Source of the DNA: Gammaproteobacteria bacterium
GTDB taxonomy: Bacteria; Pseudomonadota; Gammaproteobacteria; GCA-001735895
Assembly: GCA_024225395.1 (NCBI GenBank)
Contig: JAAEMR010000119.1
Coordinates: forward strand, 1-48,590
Length of the DNA stretch: 48,590 bases
Direction of reading: 5' to 3'
Shown: one piece after another, positions 18,834 to 27,454 of the stretch
Layout of the letters: every line of letters starts with the position of its first letter
How positions within the stretch are numbered: position 1 is the first letter of the stretch
Position numbers and translations under genes: made by a program
Notes under the pieces: model-generated
The model's input: only the letters and a program-made list of their open reading frames with translations
Databases searched by the model: none
Told to the model about the DNA's origin: nothing

Positions 18834-18854
18834 TTAGTTTTTACTAAAATAGTA
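18834..18854. promoter_or_regulatory. Overlapping inverted repeats between GNAT and HDAC genes
   Basis: Two short inverted repeats overlap: TTAGT-TTTT-ACTAA (18834-18847) and TACTA-AAA-TAGTA (18842-18854). They sit 15 bp upstream of the acetyltransferase start in the shared divergent promoter region, where a repressor could act on both genes. AT-rich sequence makes such repeats common by chance. Confidence 0.3.
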
Positions 18855-18936
18855 TAGAAACCATATTTTTCAAGTAATTCTCAAAAATTTAGTGTAATGT
18901 AAATCGAATAAGTAAATACTAAAAAACCCTCAAAAC

Positions 18937-19884
18937 ATGTCCAGATCATCTATTGCCATTATTTCCGGTGCTGAACTCGCTGATTATCATTTTGGAGACA
19001 AACACCCCTTCGGACCTTTACGACATCAGGCTTTTCTGGATGGCATAGAAACGATGGGACTAACCAGTCAGGTTGAGTGGTTACCCCCCGTTCAATGTAA
19101 GCGGTCAGATTTACAGACTTTTCACACAGATGACTATATCCAGAAAGTTAAACAATGTTCTGACCTGGGAGAAGGTTTTATAGATCACGGTGACACACCT
19201 GCCCGAAAAGGAATCTTTGAAGCAGGTTCAACCGTAGTGGGTTCGGTACTGGACATGACCGATCGAATCATGAAAAAACAGTATAAACGTGGCTTTGTAC
19301 CGATTGCCGGACTTCATCATGGCTACAAAGATCATTGCAGTGGTTTTTGTATTTTCAATGACTGTGCCATTGCCTTTGAACATTTACGCAATAACTGGCA
19401 ACTACAAAAAGTATTATATGTCGATATTGATGCCCATCATGGCGATGGCGTATTTTACAATTATGAAAGTGACTGTAATTTGTTCATTGTAGATTTCCAT
19501 GAAGATGGACAGTTTCTTTACCCGGGAACAGGTGATACCGATGAAACAGGCACGGGTCCGGCTCAAGGATACAAGATAAATTTCCCTATGCCGATGCAGG
19601 CGAAAGACGTAGATTTCGATCAACAATGGGCGGTTGCAGAAATGTTCATTCGCTCCATTGAACCCGAATTCATCATCCTGCAGTGCGGCGCTGACAGTAT
19701 GAAAGGCGACCCGATAACTCATCTTGAATATAGCCAGAAATCCTATCAGTTAGCCGCTGAAAGTTTATGCCGTATTGCCGATGAATTCTGTGATGGTCGA
19801 ATCATCGGTCTCGGTGGTGGTGGTTATAACATGGAAAACATTTCAAAAGCCTGGCCCGAGGTGGTTAAAGCGCTTCTTCGCTGA
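18937..19884 (+). CDS. Histone-deacetylase-superfamily amidohydrolase
   Basis: A zinc-dependent deacetylase of the arginase/HDAC fold, 315 residues. Catalytic elements are intact: the His pair H127-H128 in GLHHGYKDH, zinc ligands D165 and H167 in DIDAHHGDG, zinc ligand D253 in QCGADS, and the transition-state tyrosine Y297 in GGGGYN. Substrates in this superfamily include acetylated lysine, polyamines and acetoin-pathway enzymes (AcuC); none can be chosen here. No clear ribosome site precedes the ATG. It is divergent from a GNAT acetyltransferase. Confidence 0.9.
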   Translation: MSRSSIAIISGAELADYHFGDKHPFGPLRHQAFLDGIETMGLTSQVEWLPPVQCKRSDLQTFHTDDYIQKVKQCSDLGEGFIDHGDTPARKGIFEAGSTVVGSVLDMTDRIMKKQYKRGFVPIAGLHHGYKDHCSGFCIFNDCAIAFEHLRNNWQLQKVLYVDIDAHHGDGVFYNYESDCNLFIVDFHEDGQFLYPGTGDTDETGTGPAQGYKINFPMPMQAKDVDFDQQWAVAEMFIRSIEPEFIILQCGADSMKGDPITHLEYSQKSYQLAAESLCRIADEFCDGRIIGLGGGGYNMENISKAWPEVVKALLR

Positions 19885-19956
19885 ACATGCATTATCGATT
19901 CAGCGTATTTAATAACAAAAGTTATTCACCACGAAGAACACGAAGAAAAACCATGA
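19879..19956. repeat. CGCTGAA hairpin and single CACGAAG-type repeat arm
   Basis: A perfect 7-bp inverted repeat (CGCTGAA 19879-19885, TTCAGCG 19899-19905) overlaps the stop of the deacetylase gene. The next bases resemble the inner part of the palindrome at 15072. At about 19923-19950 follows ATTCACCACGAAGAACACGA and more, one arm of the CACGAAG repeat family that is present as an inverted pair at 35269-35420. Confidence 0.55.
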
Positions 19957-20010
19957 AAACAGGTGATTAATGTTAATTAATTTTAATCTCTGAATATCGG
20001 TATAACTATC

Positions 20011-20052
20011 TTGATAATTATCAAATTAACGGCATTTCTGCAATGCTAGAAT
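20011..20052 (+). promoter_or_regulatory. Class II FNR/Anr-type promoter of the hemerythrin gene
   Basis: TTGATAATTATCAA at 20011-20024 is an exact match to the FNR consensus TTGAT-N4-ATCAA. A -10 box TAGAAT lies at 20047-20052. If transcription starts 7 bases further (about 20059), the FNR site is centred at -41.5, the exact position used by class II FNR promoters. This predicts induction at low oxygen. Confidence 0.75.
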
Positions 20053-20096
20053 TCGGTACTTCTTATTCACACCTATCAATTTAAGGAATTGATAAT

Positions 20097-20534
20097 ATGA
20101 CCCTCTCAAGTTTAAACCCCGAAAGCATTCCAATGGTCAGTATAGATTTCATGAATCAGACCCATCTGGAAGAAGTGGAAATGGTAAACACGTTGATGAA
20201 TGCGGTTAAAGAGAATCTATCCGGCACTCAAAATAACAGTAAAATATCACAGCAACTGGAGCAATGGCTGGAACATACAAAAGCCCATTTCGCGCGTGAA
20301 AATGAGCTAATGCAGGAAACGGGCTTCCCGGCTTTTCCTGTTCATTCCGATGAACATGAAGTTGCGCTTAACAGAATGCAAACGGTGGTAGAAGCCTGGG
20401 AGCAAAATAAAGACATAGACCTGTTAAATGATTATGTTTTCACCCTGTGGCCGAACTGGTTTAAAGCTCATGTCAGTTCTATGGATAAAATGACTGCCGA
20501 GTTTGCGTTGATGAATGGTTATAGTGAAGATTAA
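20097..20534 (+). CDS. Bacteriohemerythrin
   Basis: An oxygen-binding di-iron protein of 145 residues with one four-helix hemerythrin domain and no fused signalling domain. All seven ligands fit: H23, H64 and E68 (HFARE), H83 and H87 (HSDEH), H125 and D130 (HVSSMD), at the usual spacings. AAGGAATTG precedes the ATG. Upstream is an FNR-type promoter, consistent with oxygen storage or delivery under microaerobic conditions. Its stop overlaps that of the convergent Sel1 gene by 3-4 bases. Confidence 0.94.
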   Translation: MTLSSLNPESIPMVSIDFMNQTHLEEVEMVNTLMNAVKENLSGTQNNSKISQQLEQWLEHTKAHFARENELMQETGFPAFPVHSDEHEVALNRMQTVVEAWEQNKDIDLLNDYVFTLWPNWFKAHVSSMDKMTAEFALMNGYSED

Positions 20535-21181
20535 CTTTTGGTAGATGATGAATCAGTAATTTCCTTTTTCAGGCTAATGATTCGTGTTAAACCTGCCTGC
20601 TTTTGATTCGCTGATATCACTCGAGATAACTCGATCAATGAGTCAGTTGCCAGTTTGTAGCCACCCTCTAAAGCAATTTTAAACCAGGCATAAGATTCAA
20701 CATAATCAACACTGACGCCCTGCCCCTGCATAAACATTTCACCCATCATGTACTGTGATGTGGCTACACCCCGATAAGCACTCTGTTTCCAAATATCAAA
20801 AGCTTTTTTATAATCCTGCGTCCATTCAGGCTGGGCTTCAAATACATCACCACCATAATAATATTTTAAAGCCAGCAAATTCTGCGCCGGTAGATAAGAA
20901 CTTTCTGCCGCCCGGATCCACCACCTGGCTACAATCTTTTGATCAGGTGCTACGCCATCGCCCGCATCATACATTTCACCCAGCACTGTTTGTGAAGCGG
21001 CATCACCCATTTCAGCAGCCTGTAGACAAACGGTGGCAGCTTTCGAGTAATCAGAGTCATTAAACAGTTGCAAACAACGGTCTGCAGGTTGATCAGCAAC
21101 AACACAGTTAAACATCAGCAACAGCGACAATATCAGTGCAGATTTTACAATATTCATAATATTCCCATAATTTTTTAACAT
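20531..21181 (-). CDS. Exported Sel1-repeat protein
   Basis: A 216-residue protein with a signal peptide (hydrophobic core SALILSLLLMFNCVVA) and Sel1-like repeats: AAEMGDAASQTVLGEMYDAGDGV, AAESSYLPAQNLLALKYYYGG and SAYRGVATSQYMMGEMFMQGQGV. Such repeats mediate protein contacts in the periplasm. The first ATG overlaps the permease stop as TAATG; an inner ATG at 21157 with a weak GGGA site gives a more conventional signal peptide, so the start is uncertain. It is the last gene of the long operon that contains lpxK and kdsB. Confidence 0.8.
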   Translation of the reverse strand: MLKNYGNIMNIVKSALILSLLLMFNCVVADQPADRCLQLFNDSDYSKAATVCLQAAEMGDAASQTVLGEMYDAGDGVAPDQKIVARWWIRAAESSYLPAQNLLALKYYYGGDVFEAQPEWTQDYKKAFDIWKQSAYRGVATSQYMMGEMFMQGQGVSVDYVESYAWFKIALEGGYKLATDSLIELSRVISANQKQAGLTRIISLKKEITDSSSTKS

Positions 21182-21957
21182 TAAAAATTAACCCAACCCA
21201 TTTCAAGATTATATTTAAACAGCATTCCAAGGCACATAAAAACAACAATGTATCGGAGAATCCGGGGGTTTATTTTGAATAGAAAGTGAGAACCAATCCA
21301 GGCACCAATCGCCTGACCAGCCATCATTAACAGACCAACCACCCAGACCACCTGACCAGCTACCAGGAATATCAATAAGGATGCAAAATTGGTCGAAAAA
21401 TTTAGCGTTTTTGCGATCGCAGTTGAATTAATAAGGCCATGACCGCGTAAAGCAACACCGGCTAAAGCAAAAAAAGAACCTGTACCGGGCCCGAACATAC
21501 CGTCGTACCAACCAATTGATGGAACAACCATCATGTTATAGTTTCGACTCGAAATTTTAGGCTTCTTATCATTTTCATCAGCATGGGGGGCGACAAGAAA
21601 ATAAATAGCTATGATAAAAAGAATCGACGGAACGATAAAATTGAGTAAATCTGTATCCATGAATTGAACGGCAACGGAGCCTGAAGCTGAGCCGATAAAT
21701 GCAAACAGCATTAAAAACTTTACATCCTCAAAACTGACCTTTTCCTTTTTAAACATCATCAGGGTCGCAGTAGCTGTACCCATACTACCCTGTAATTTAT
21801 TAGTGCCGAGTGCAGCAAGGGGTGGTATTCCACTTAAAATCAAAGCCGGTAATGAAATTAACCCACCACCACCAGCCAGTGTATCCACGAAACCGGCTAT
21901 TATCGCCACAGAAAATAGCAATATAAGAATTTCCAGGGAAATACTAAAGAATTCCAA
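21181..21957 (-). CDS. TauE/SafE family (TSUP) membrane permease
   Basis: A 258-residue polytopic inner-membrane protein of the TauE/SafE (DUF81) family, associated with export or import of sulfur-containing or organic anions. The family hallmark GFVDTLAGGGGLISLPALILSGIPPLAALGTNKLQGSMG occupies about residues 22-60, and PGTGSFFALAG with a further TM repeat follows in the second half. It lies 38 bp after nudF and overlaps the Sel1 gene start by one base. Substrate not determined. Confidence 0.9.
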   Translation of the reverse strand: MEFFSISLEILILLFSVAIIAGFVDTLAGGGGLISLPALILSGIPPLAALGTNKLQGSMGTATATLMMFKKEKVSFEDVKFLMLFAFIGSASGSVAVQFMDTDLLNFIVPSILFIIAIYFLVAPHADENDKKPKISSRNYNMMVVPSIGWYDGMFGPGTGSFFALAGVALRGHGLINSTAIAKTLNFSTNFASLLIFLVAGQVVWVVGLLMMAGQAIGAWIGSHFLFKINPRILRYIVVFMCLGMLFKYNLEMGWVNF

Positions 21958-21995
21958 AATGTATTCCCGGGGAGTAAATCAAACTTGATACCTGC

Positions 21996-22592
21996 TCAAA
22001 CCCATTCGCTGCGTAAGCGCTCACGATTGAGTAACAGCCATTGCATGCCGATTATACTGGCTGATGAATTAATCGTGCCATCAAGAAGCCATTTTTCAGC
22101 CTGTTTAAAATCGACAGCTTCGACCAGAATATCTTCAAATTCGTGATCGAGGCCAAATACGCCGCCTACTCCCTCACTATTTACCCTGCCACAGTACAAT
22201 GAACATTGCTCAGTGCTGCCACCGGGACTGACATAATACTGGCAAATTTTTTCAAGTTGAAAAATGTCACAACCGGCCTCTTCCATGGTTTCTCTTTGTA
22301 CCACATCCTGTTCAGATTCACCCGGTTCAATGATGCCTGCAACGACTTCTTTCATCCAGGGTTGATCAAGAGTACCGATACCTCCACAGCGAAACTGCTC
22401 GATAAGTACCACTTTATCCAGAATGGGATCATACGGAATGACTGCAACTGCGGAGCCCCGCTCGAAAATTTCACGTTGAAAGGTATCAGTCCAGCCACCG
22501 CCATATTTTTCATGTTGCAGATGGAATTTCTCCATGCGGAAATAACCCTGGAAAATAATGTCATGCTGAACAATTTTCCACTCATACTTCAT
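21996..22592 (-). CDS. nudF: Nudix hydrolase, ADP-ribose pyrophosphatase type
   Basis: A 198-residue Nudix enzyme of the NudF/TrgB group, which cleaves ADP-ribose to AMP and ribose-5-phosphate. The Nudix box runs from G86 to about 108 with E92, R100, E101, E104 and E105 in the order GIIEPGE...RETMEEAG. The upstream strand VVLIEQFRCG is typical of ADP-ribose pyrophosphatases. Its ATG overlaps the kdsB stop (ATGA), so it is translated with the KDO genes, an unusual neighbour for it. Confidence 0.88.
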   Translation of the reverse strand: MKYEWKIVQHDIIFQGYFRMEKFHLQHEKYGGGWTDTFQREIFERGSAVAVIPYDPILDKVVLIEQFRCGGIGTLDQPWMKEVVAGIIEPGESEQDVVQRETMEEAGCDIFQLEKICQYYVSPGGSTEQCSLYCGRVNSEGVGGVFGLDHEFEDILVEAVDFKQAEKWLLDGTINSSASIIGMQWLLLNRERLRSEWV

Positions 22593-23332
22593 GATTGTAG
22601 GTCCTTTAATTGCTGGGTAACGAGGCGTAAATCCTGCTCGGTATCAACCCCTATACCGGGCATTTGTATTGCCTGTTCGGTGTGAATGTTATAGCCGTAA
22701 TACAATGCACGAAGTTGTTCCAGCTTTTCACTTTGCTCTAACATGCAGGGTTTCAGGCTGGCATATATTTTTAAAAAATCCACCCGGTAAGCATACAGCC
22801 CGATATGACCAGAGTAAGAGACGTTCGGGTATTCACGCTCATAAGGAATACTGGAACGACTGAAATACAAAGCCCTGCCATTAGCATCACAGACCAGCTT
22901 AACCTGGTCAGGATCTATGGCCGCTTGTGCATCAATGGATTTGTGCAGAGTCGACATTTCAAAACCTGAACTCACCAGGTTTGAAGCTACCTGGGTCAGG
23001 TTAGCTGCGGGCATGAGGGGTTCATCGCCCTGTAAATTAACGATAATCGTGTCATCCGACCAACCCATCAACCCGGTCACTTCTACGATTCGATCCGTGC
23101 CAGTTTCGTGATCACTGCGGGTTTTACAGCATTCTCCACCAAAGGATTCTACCGATTCAATAATTCGATCATCGTCAGTTGCGATAATGACCTGCTCTGC
23201 CTGACTGGCTTTAGCGGCCAGATAAACCCACTCAATCATGGGTTTATCTAGAATTTTTATCAGCGGTTTACCCGGTAGCCGTGTTGATGCAAACCTGGCA
23301 GGTATAACGACTTTAAAACTTTGTGCACTCAA
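22589..23332 (-). CDS. kdsB: CMP-KDO synthetase (3-deoxy-manno-octulosonate cytidylyltransferase)
   Basis: KdsB activates KDO with CTP for addition to lipid A. The N-terminal [18 protein letters not shown], the [14 protein letters not shown] and the [12 protein letters not shown] motif are diagnostic, and the length (247) is standard. The only start that gives a complete N-terminus is a TTG at 23332, overlapping the ycaR TGA as TTGA, so translation is probably coupled. Next gene nudF overlaps its end by 4 bp. Confidence 0.96.
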   Translation of the reverse strand: MSAQSFKVVIPARFASTRLPGKPLIKILDKPMIEWVYLAAKASQAEQVIIATDDDRIIESVESFGGECCKTRSDHETGTDRIVEVTGLMGWSDDTIIVNLQGDEPLMPAANLTQVASNLVSSGFEMSTLHKSIDAQAAIDPDQVKLVCDANGRALYFSRSSIPYEREYPNVSYSGHIGLYAYRVDFLKIYASLKPCMLEQSEKLEQLRALYYGYNIHTEQAIQMPGIGVDTEQDLRLVTQQLKDLQS

Positions 23333-23514
23333 AGGTTTTCAATTTCCTGTGCATTCAGTTCGCGAGCTTCTTCCGGCAGCATCACCGGAATACCATCACG
23401 AATGGGATAAGCAAGCCTGGAACTGCGTGATAATAATTCCTGATTGTTTTTATCATAAACCAGCGGTCCCTTGGTTACAGGGTCTACTAAAATATCGAGT
23501 AAGTGTTTATCCAT
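23329..23514 (-). CDS. ycaR: Trm112/YcaR family small protein, cysteine-free
   Basis: A 61-residue protein of the UPF0434/Trm112 family, normally found between lpxK and kdsB, as here. The [14 protein letters not shown] and [18 protein letters not shown] segments match. The family often carries cysteines in CPxC near residue 12 and a later one; this copy has none (VDPVTKG), so it cannot bind zinc that way. Eukaryotic and archaeal Trm112 activates methyltransferases; the role in proteobacteria is unknown. It overlaps lpxK by 8 bp and kdsB by 4 bp. Confidence 0.92.
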   Translation of the reverse strand: MDKHLLDILVDPVTKGPLVYDKNNQELLSRSSRLAYPIRDGIPVMLPEEARELNAQEIENL

Positions 23515-24487
23515 TAAGTTTGCGCTCTAAAAGTGTTAACAGGCGATATTGTAAATCATCTGACAGGGTTAGTTCGAGGGGTACCACCCAAATATTTTCG
23601 GTGGAGAAAGGTCTTAATTTAACGGCATCTTTATGAGTGACTAAAAGCGGGACATTTTTAAACGCCAAAAGATGCTGCGGGGTAAAAATTTCATGATCAC
23701 TAAACGCATGACAATCGAGCTCTAGTCCCTGCTTGCGCAAAGCCTCAAAAAACAATTCTGGAAAGCCTATCCCGGCAAGTGCAGAAACTTTCTGCCCGAC
23801 AAAATCAGTCAACTCACATTGCAGCTCCGGTTTTGTCAGGTTCCAGCATCTACCGAAATGTTCAGCAACATCCTCCCCGTCACGATTGATCACCAGGTCA
23901 GCCGTTAACAAACGACTTTGGGGTTCGCGTAACGGCCCTGCCGGCAGACAGAAACCATTCCCATAAGCCTGTTGCCGTTGCACAATAATTTCTAAATCTC
24001 TGGCAAGAGCGTAATGTTGCAAGCCATCATCAGTAATTAAAATATCCAGCTCAGGAAATTGCTTAAGCAATGTGCTGGCAGATTTAACTCTGTTAGCACC
24101 CACCGCTATCGGGCACTTACATAGTTCGGATAACATGTTAGCTTCGTCACCGGCTTTGTCCGATATTTGAGCCTGGCTCAGAATTGTCGTTTGCTGTTCA
24201 TGATCACTTTTATAGCCACGCGTTAAGATACCGGGGCGATAACCCTTTTTTTGCAGCAGCTTCAGCAAGCTGGCGACAACGGGGGTTTTACCATTTCCAC
24301 CGAGAGAAATATTACCGACAATGAGTACCGGAACAGACAGCTTCGTACTTTTTAATAATTGCTTTTGATAAAGCACAGCCCTGATTTGAACTAACAGACA
24401 AAATAGTAACGATAACGGCCATAACATCAGGGAAACGGGGTTTTTACTCCATAACCACCAGCCTTTTTGTCGAGAACTTTCAGTCAT
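23507..24487 (-). CDS. lpxK: Tetraacyldisaccharide 4'-kinase LpxK
   Basis: LpxK phosphorylates the lipid A disaccharide precursor at the 4' position on the inner face of the inner membrane. A hydrophobic N-terminal anchor (about 17-35) precedes the P-loop GGNGKT (63-68) in [15 protein letters not shown]. The [19 protein letters not shown] segment with the catalytic Asp-Asp and the RNREP-like GPLREP are present. Length 326 is standard. It starts 17 bp after msbA, the classic msbA-lpxK pair. Confidence 0.96.
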   Translation of the reverse strand: MTESSRQKGWWLWSKNPVSLMLWPLSLLFCLLVQIRAVLYQKQLLKSTKLSVPVLIVGNISLGGNGKTPVVASLLKLLQKKGYRPGILTRGYKSDHEQQTTILSQAQISDKAGDEANMLSELCKCPIAVGANRVKSASTLLKQFPELDILITDDGLQHYALARDLEIIVQRQQAYGNGFCLPAGPLREPQSRLLTADLVINRDGEDVAEHFGRCWNLTKPELQCELTDFVGQKVSALAGIGFPELFFEALRKQGLELDCHAFSDHEIFTPQHLLAFKNVPLLVTHKDAVKLRPFSTENIWVVPLELTLSDDLQYRLLTLLERKLNG

Positions 24488-24504
24488 AAGTCGATTAACT
24501 GGAC

Positions 24505-26280
24505 CTAGGTTTGAGTAGCATGAGCTTTGTTATCGGTAAACTGCATGGCATGCAAACGGCTATACACCCCGTCAAGTTTGATCAACTCATCATGAGTCCC
24601 CTGCTCTTCAATCTCGCCATCCGTCATAACTATAATTAAATCTGCATGTTCAATAGTCGACAGGCGATGCGCTATGACCAGGGTTGTTCGATTAGAAATG
24701 AGATTCTGAATAGCATGCTGAATATGTCGTTCAGACTCGGTATCCAGTGCTGATGTCGCTTCATCCAGCACTAAAATGGGCGCATCTTTTAACAGTGCCC
24801 TGGCGATAGCGAGACGCTGGCGTTGGCCGCCAGATAATAAAACGCCTTTTTCCCCCACTTCGGTATCCAGCCCCTCCGACATTTTTTGAATGAATTCCCA
24901 GGCATAGGCCTGCTTTGCGGCTTCTATAATTTGCTGTTCATCTGCTTTATCGAGTATTCCATAGGCAATATTATTTCGAATCGTGTCGTTGAACAGGCGC
25001 ACATCCTGTCCGACATAAGCAATTTGTCGTCGTAAATCAGCCAGTTTGTAATCACGAATATCATGACCATCGAGGATAATAGTTCCTTCCACTAGTTCGT
25101 ATAAACGCGGCAACAGGTTAACCAGGGTTGATTTACCGCTGCCCGAACGCCCGACTATTGCAATCGTCTGATTAGTGTTAACCGTGAAACTGACATTATC
25201 CAGTACCTTCTCTTCATGTCCCTGATAAGAAAATGTAATATTTTTAAATGCAAGTTCTCCACTTGCTTTATCCAGCTGTAATTTCCCGTTGTCCTGTTCA
25301 TCGGGTTTCGATAGCAGTTCAAAAACAGATTCTCCTGCTGCAATGCCTCTTTGAATTTTTTCATTCACCGATGATAAACTGCGCATCGGGGCCAGCAGAC
25401 TGGTCATGGCAAATAAAAATGCAACAAAATCACCCGACGTAATTTGTCCCTGCATGGAGTCCGAAGTTGCAAAAGCCACGATAATGGAAAAAGCAATTGC
25501 GACAATGAGCTGAATTAGCGGCATGCTGATCGCCTGGGTAGTCGTCAACTTCAAATTCAGTTTCATATTTCTATGGTTAATAACTTTAAACTTTTCTGTT
25601 TCAAACTGTTCACCACCAAATATTTTGACCACCCGGTTCGAATCAATTACTTCCTGGGACACATGCGATACTTCTCCCATCGAATGCTGAATATTTTTAC
25701 TGATTTTACGAAACCGGCCGGACACATTCACCACAATAATAAATACCAGGGGGCCCACTGTTAGAAAAATAGCTGATAACTGCCAGCTTAAATATATCAT
25801 CGTGGAAGCCAGCACCAGTATTCTCAGGGTATCCTGAATAAAAGTGGTTAAAGCGGTAGAGACCGAGGCTGCAATTTGTTCTATATCAAAAGAAAACTTG
25901 GTGATAATGGAACCCGAAGATGATTTATCATATTCAGTGGTATTCAGGGTGAGCAGCTTGTGAAACATTTGCTTACGTAATTTATTAATGACCTGTCGCC
26001 CGATATAAGCCATGCAATAAGTTCTTATAAAGGAAGCCACCATACGGATGATAAATATAATGATGATGGCAATGGGAATCCACTTCAGCATAGTTTCATC
26101 CCGGTGATTAAAACCATCATCAAGTAATGGTTTCATCATATAGGCAAACGCTCCCTCAGTGAGGGCAAACACGATCATCCCCATAACCGCAAATACAAAA
26201 TAAGCACGAAATTCTAAAGCGATAGATAATAAAGCTGTGTAGGCATTTTTCCCTTTTAGCTTATCTTGTATTGGTTGCAA
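24505..26280 (-). CDS. msbA: Lipid A/phospholipid flippase MsbA
   Basis: An ABC exporter half-transporter of 591 residues that flips core-lipid A across the inner membrane. Six membrane segments fill about 1-320; the nucleotide-binding domain has Walker A GRSGSGKST (K383), signature LSGGQRQRLAIARAL, Walker B ILVLDEATSALD and the switch histidine in VIAHRLST. Its position between exbD and lpxK supports MsbA rather than another exporter. Confidence 0.95.
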   Translation of the reverse strand: MQPIQDKLKGKNAYTALLSIALEFRAYFVFAVMGMIVFALTEGAFAYMMKPLLDDGFNHRDETMLKWIPIAIIIIFIIRMVASFIRTYCMAYIGRQVINKLRKQMFHKLLTLNTTEYDKSSSGSIITKFSFDIEQIAASVSTALTTFIQDTLRILVLASTMIYLSWQLSAIFLTVGPLVFIIVVNVSGRFRKISKNIQHSMGEVSHVSQEVIDSNRVVKIFGGEQFETEKFKVINHRNMKLNLKLTTTQAISMPLIQLIVAIAFSIIVAFATSDSMQGQITSGDFVAFLFAMTSLLAPMRSLSSVNEKIQRGIAAGESVFELLSKPDEQDNGKLQLDKASGELAFKNITFSYQGHEEKVLDNVSFTVNTNQTIAIVGRSGSGKSTLVNLLPRLYELVEGTIILDGHDIRDYKLADLRRQIAYVGQDVRLFNDTIRNNIAYGILDKADEQQIIEAAKQAYAWEFIQKMSEGLDTEVGEKGVLLSGGQRQRLAIARALLKDAPILVLDEATSALDTESERHIQHAIQNLISNRTTLVIAHRLSTIEHADLIIVMTDGEIEEQGTHDELIKLDGVYSRLHAMQFTDNKAHATQT

Positions 26281-26301
26281 AATAGTACCCTGTTAACGAT
26301 C

Positions 26302-26718
26302 TTATTGAGTGGCTTTGGTGGTTGCTATAGATAACCGGCTTAAACCCATCTGCCCGACTGTATCCATTGCTGTCACCAGAGATTGCACCGGAGACTTGGC
26401 ATCAGATTGAATCACCACGGGCATGTCCCTGTTGTTACCGATTACACGGTGAATTTCAATTAGTAAAAGCTCTGCTGACTGGTTCTGTAATCTTTTACCA
26501 TTGACATAATAAAAACCCTGGGGATCTATCATAATGGTCATTTGATTCTGTTGAGCAGGTTCGTTCGCGGAAGCTTCGGGTAAATCAATTTTAAGCTCGG
26601 AAGTACTATCGAAGGTGGTTGATACCATAAAAAATATCAGCAGTAAAAAGACGACATCGATTAAAGGCGTCAGGTTAACGGTCGCTTCTTCTTCCTGTGT
26701 TTGACTGCGAAACTGCAC
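26302..26718 (-). CDS. exbD: ExbD/TolR-family proton-channel protein
   Basis: A 138-residue ExbD protein: short cytoplasmic N-terminus (QFRSQTQEEEATVNLTPLIDVV), one membrane helix with the conserved proton-carrying Asp in LIDVVFLLLIFFMVSTTF, and a periplasmic domain. I chose the GTG at 26718, two bases after the exbB TAA, because it yields the usual family N-terminus; an ATG at 26760 in the same frame would overlap exbB by 41 bp. With ExbB it forms a proton-driven motor. The site between comEC and msbA is conserved in pseudomonads. Confidence 0.92.
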   Translation of the reverse strand: MQFRSQTQEEEATVNLTPLIDVVFLLLIFFMVSTTFDSTSELKIDLPEASANEPAQQNQMTIMIDPQGFYYVNGKRLQNQSAELLLIEIHRVIGNNRDMPVVIQSDAKSPVQSLVTAMDTVGQMGLSRLSIATTKATQ

Positions 26719-26719
26719 T

Positions 26720-27352
26720 TTAAGCGCCCTTTTTGGCTTTTGCCATGTTGCGATCTCCATGCAGCACTTCCACCAGTTTCATCGCTTCCTGTTCCATGCC
26801 TACCACCAGTTCATCGATTTTACGTTTTAAATATCGATAAAAGATCAGGCTGGGAATAGCGACACTTAATCCGGTGGCGGTGGTAATTAAAGCTTCAGAA
26901 ATACCACCTGCTAAAATAGTAGGATCACCAACGCCTACCGTGGTGATCGCAGTAAATACTTTAATCATGCCAATAACTGTACCCAACAGACCCAGTAAAG
27001 GAGTGATAGTTGAAATAGTGCCCAGAGTGTTGAGAAATTTTTCCAGCTCATGGGTGACGAAACGACCGGTTTCTTCAATGCTTTCACGTACCAGATCACG
27101 TGACAGGTGACGATTGATAAGGCCTGCTGCCAAAACTCGTCCAAGTGGAGAGCCCTGTTCTATTTCGATAATATTTTTTTCAGTCAGTTGCTTTTTTTGC
27201 AGTAAATTCCAGATACCGGTCATTAATTTTTCGGGAATTACTTTTTTTGTCTGCAGTGTCCATAAGCGCTCGGCAATGATGCCTGCAGCAATTATTGAAC
27301 ACAGCAAAATGGGGTACATTAGCCATCCACCTGCCTGAACCAGTTCTAGCAC
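26720..27352 (-). CDS. exbB: ExbB/TolQ/MotA-family proton-channel protein
   Basis: A 210-residue inner-membrane protein with three helices (about 10-30, 110-135 and 150-175) and the family core TITPLLGLLGTVIGMIKVF. The GTG at 27352 is the likely start: AGGAG lies 7 bases upstream and the protein then begins VLELVQAGGWLMYPILLCSII, the usual ExbB N-terminus. The longer frame to 27424 adds 24 residues without family resemblance. It pairs with ExbD, probably powering a TonB-dependent or lipid-related process; no tonB is adjacent. Confidence 0.92.
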   Translation of the reverse strand: MLELVQAGGWLMYPILLCSIIAAGIIAERLWTLQTKKVIPEKLMTGIWNLLQKKQLTEKNIIEIEQGSPLGRVLAAGLINRHLSRDLVRESIEETGRFVTHELEKFLNTLGTISTITPLLGLLGTVIGMIKVFTAITTVGVGDPTILAGGISEALITTATGLSVAIPSLIFYRYLKRKIDELVVGMEQEAMKLVEVLHGDRNMAKAKKGA

Positions 27353-27454
27353 ATTTATCTCCTGATGAATAAAATCGAGGTTTTTATGATAATCAGGTGA
27401 AACTAAAGTCACCCATAAAATCATGCGGCATAATACTGATAATAAAGCGATTTG

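Noticed and set aside
22206-22685. 159-aa plus-strand ORF opposite nudF and kdsB
   Set aside because: It spans the antisense of two well-identified genes and shows no domain.
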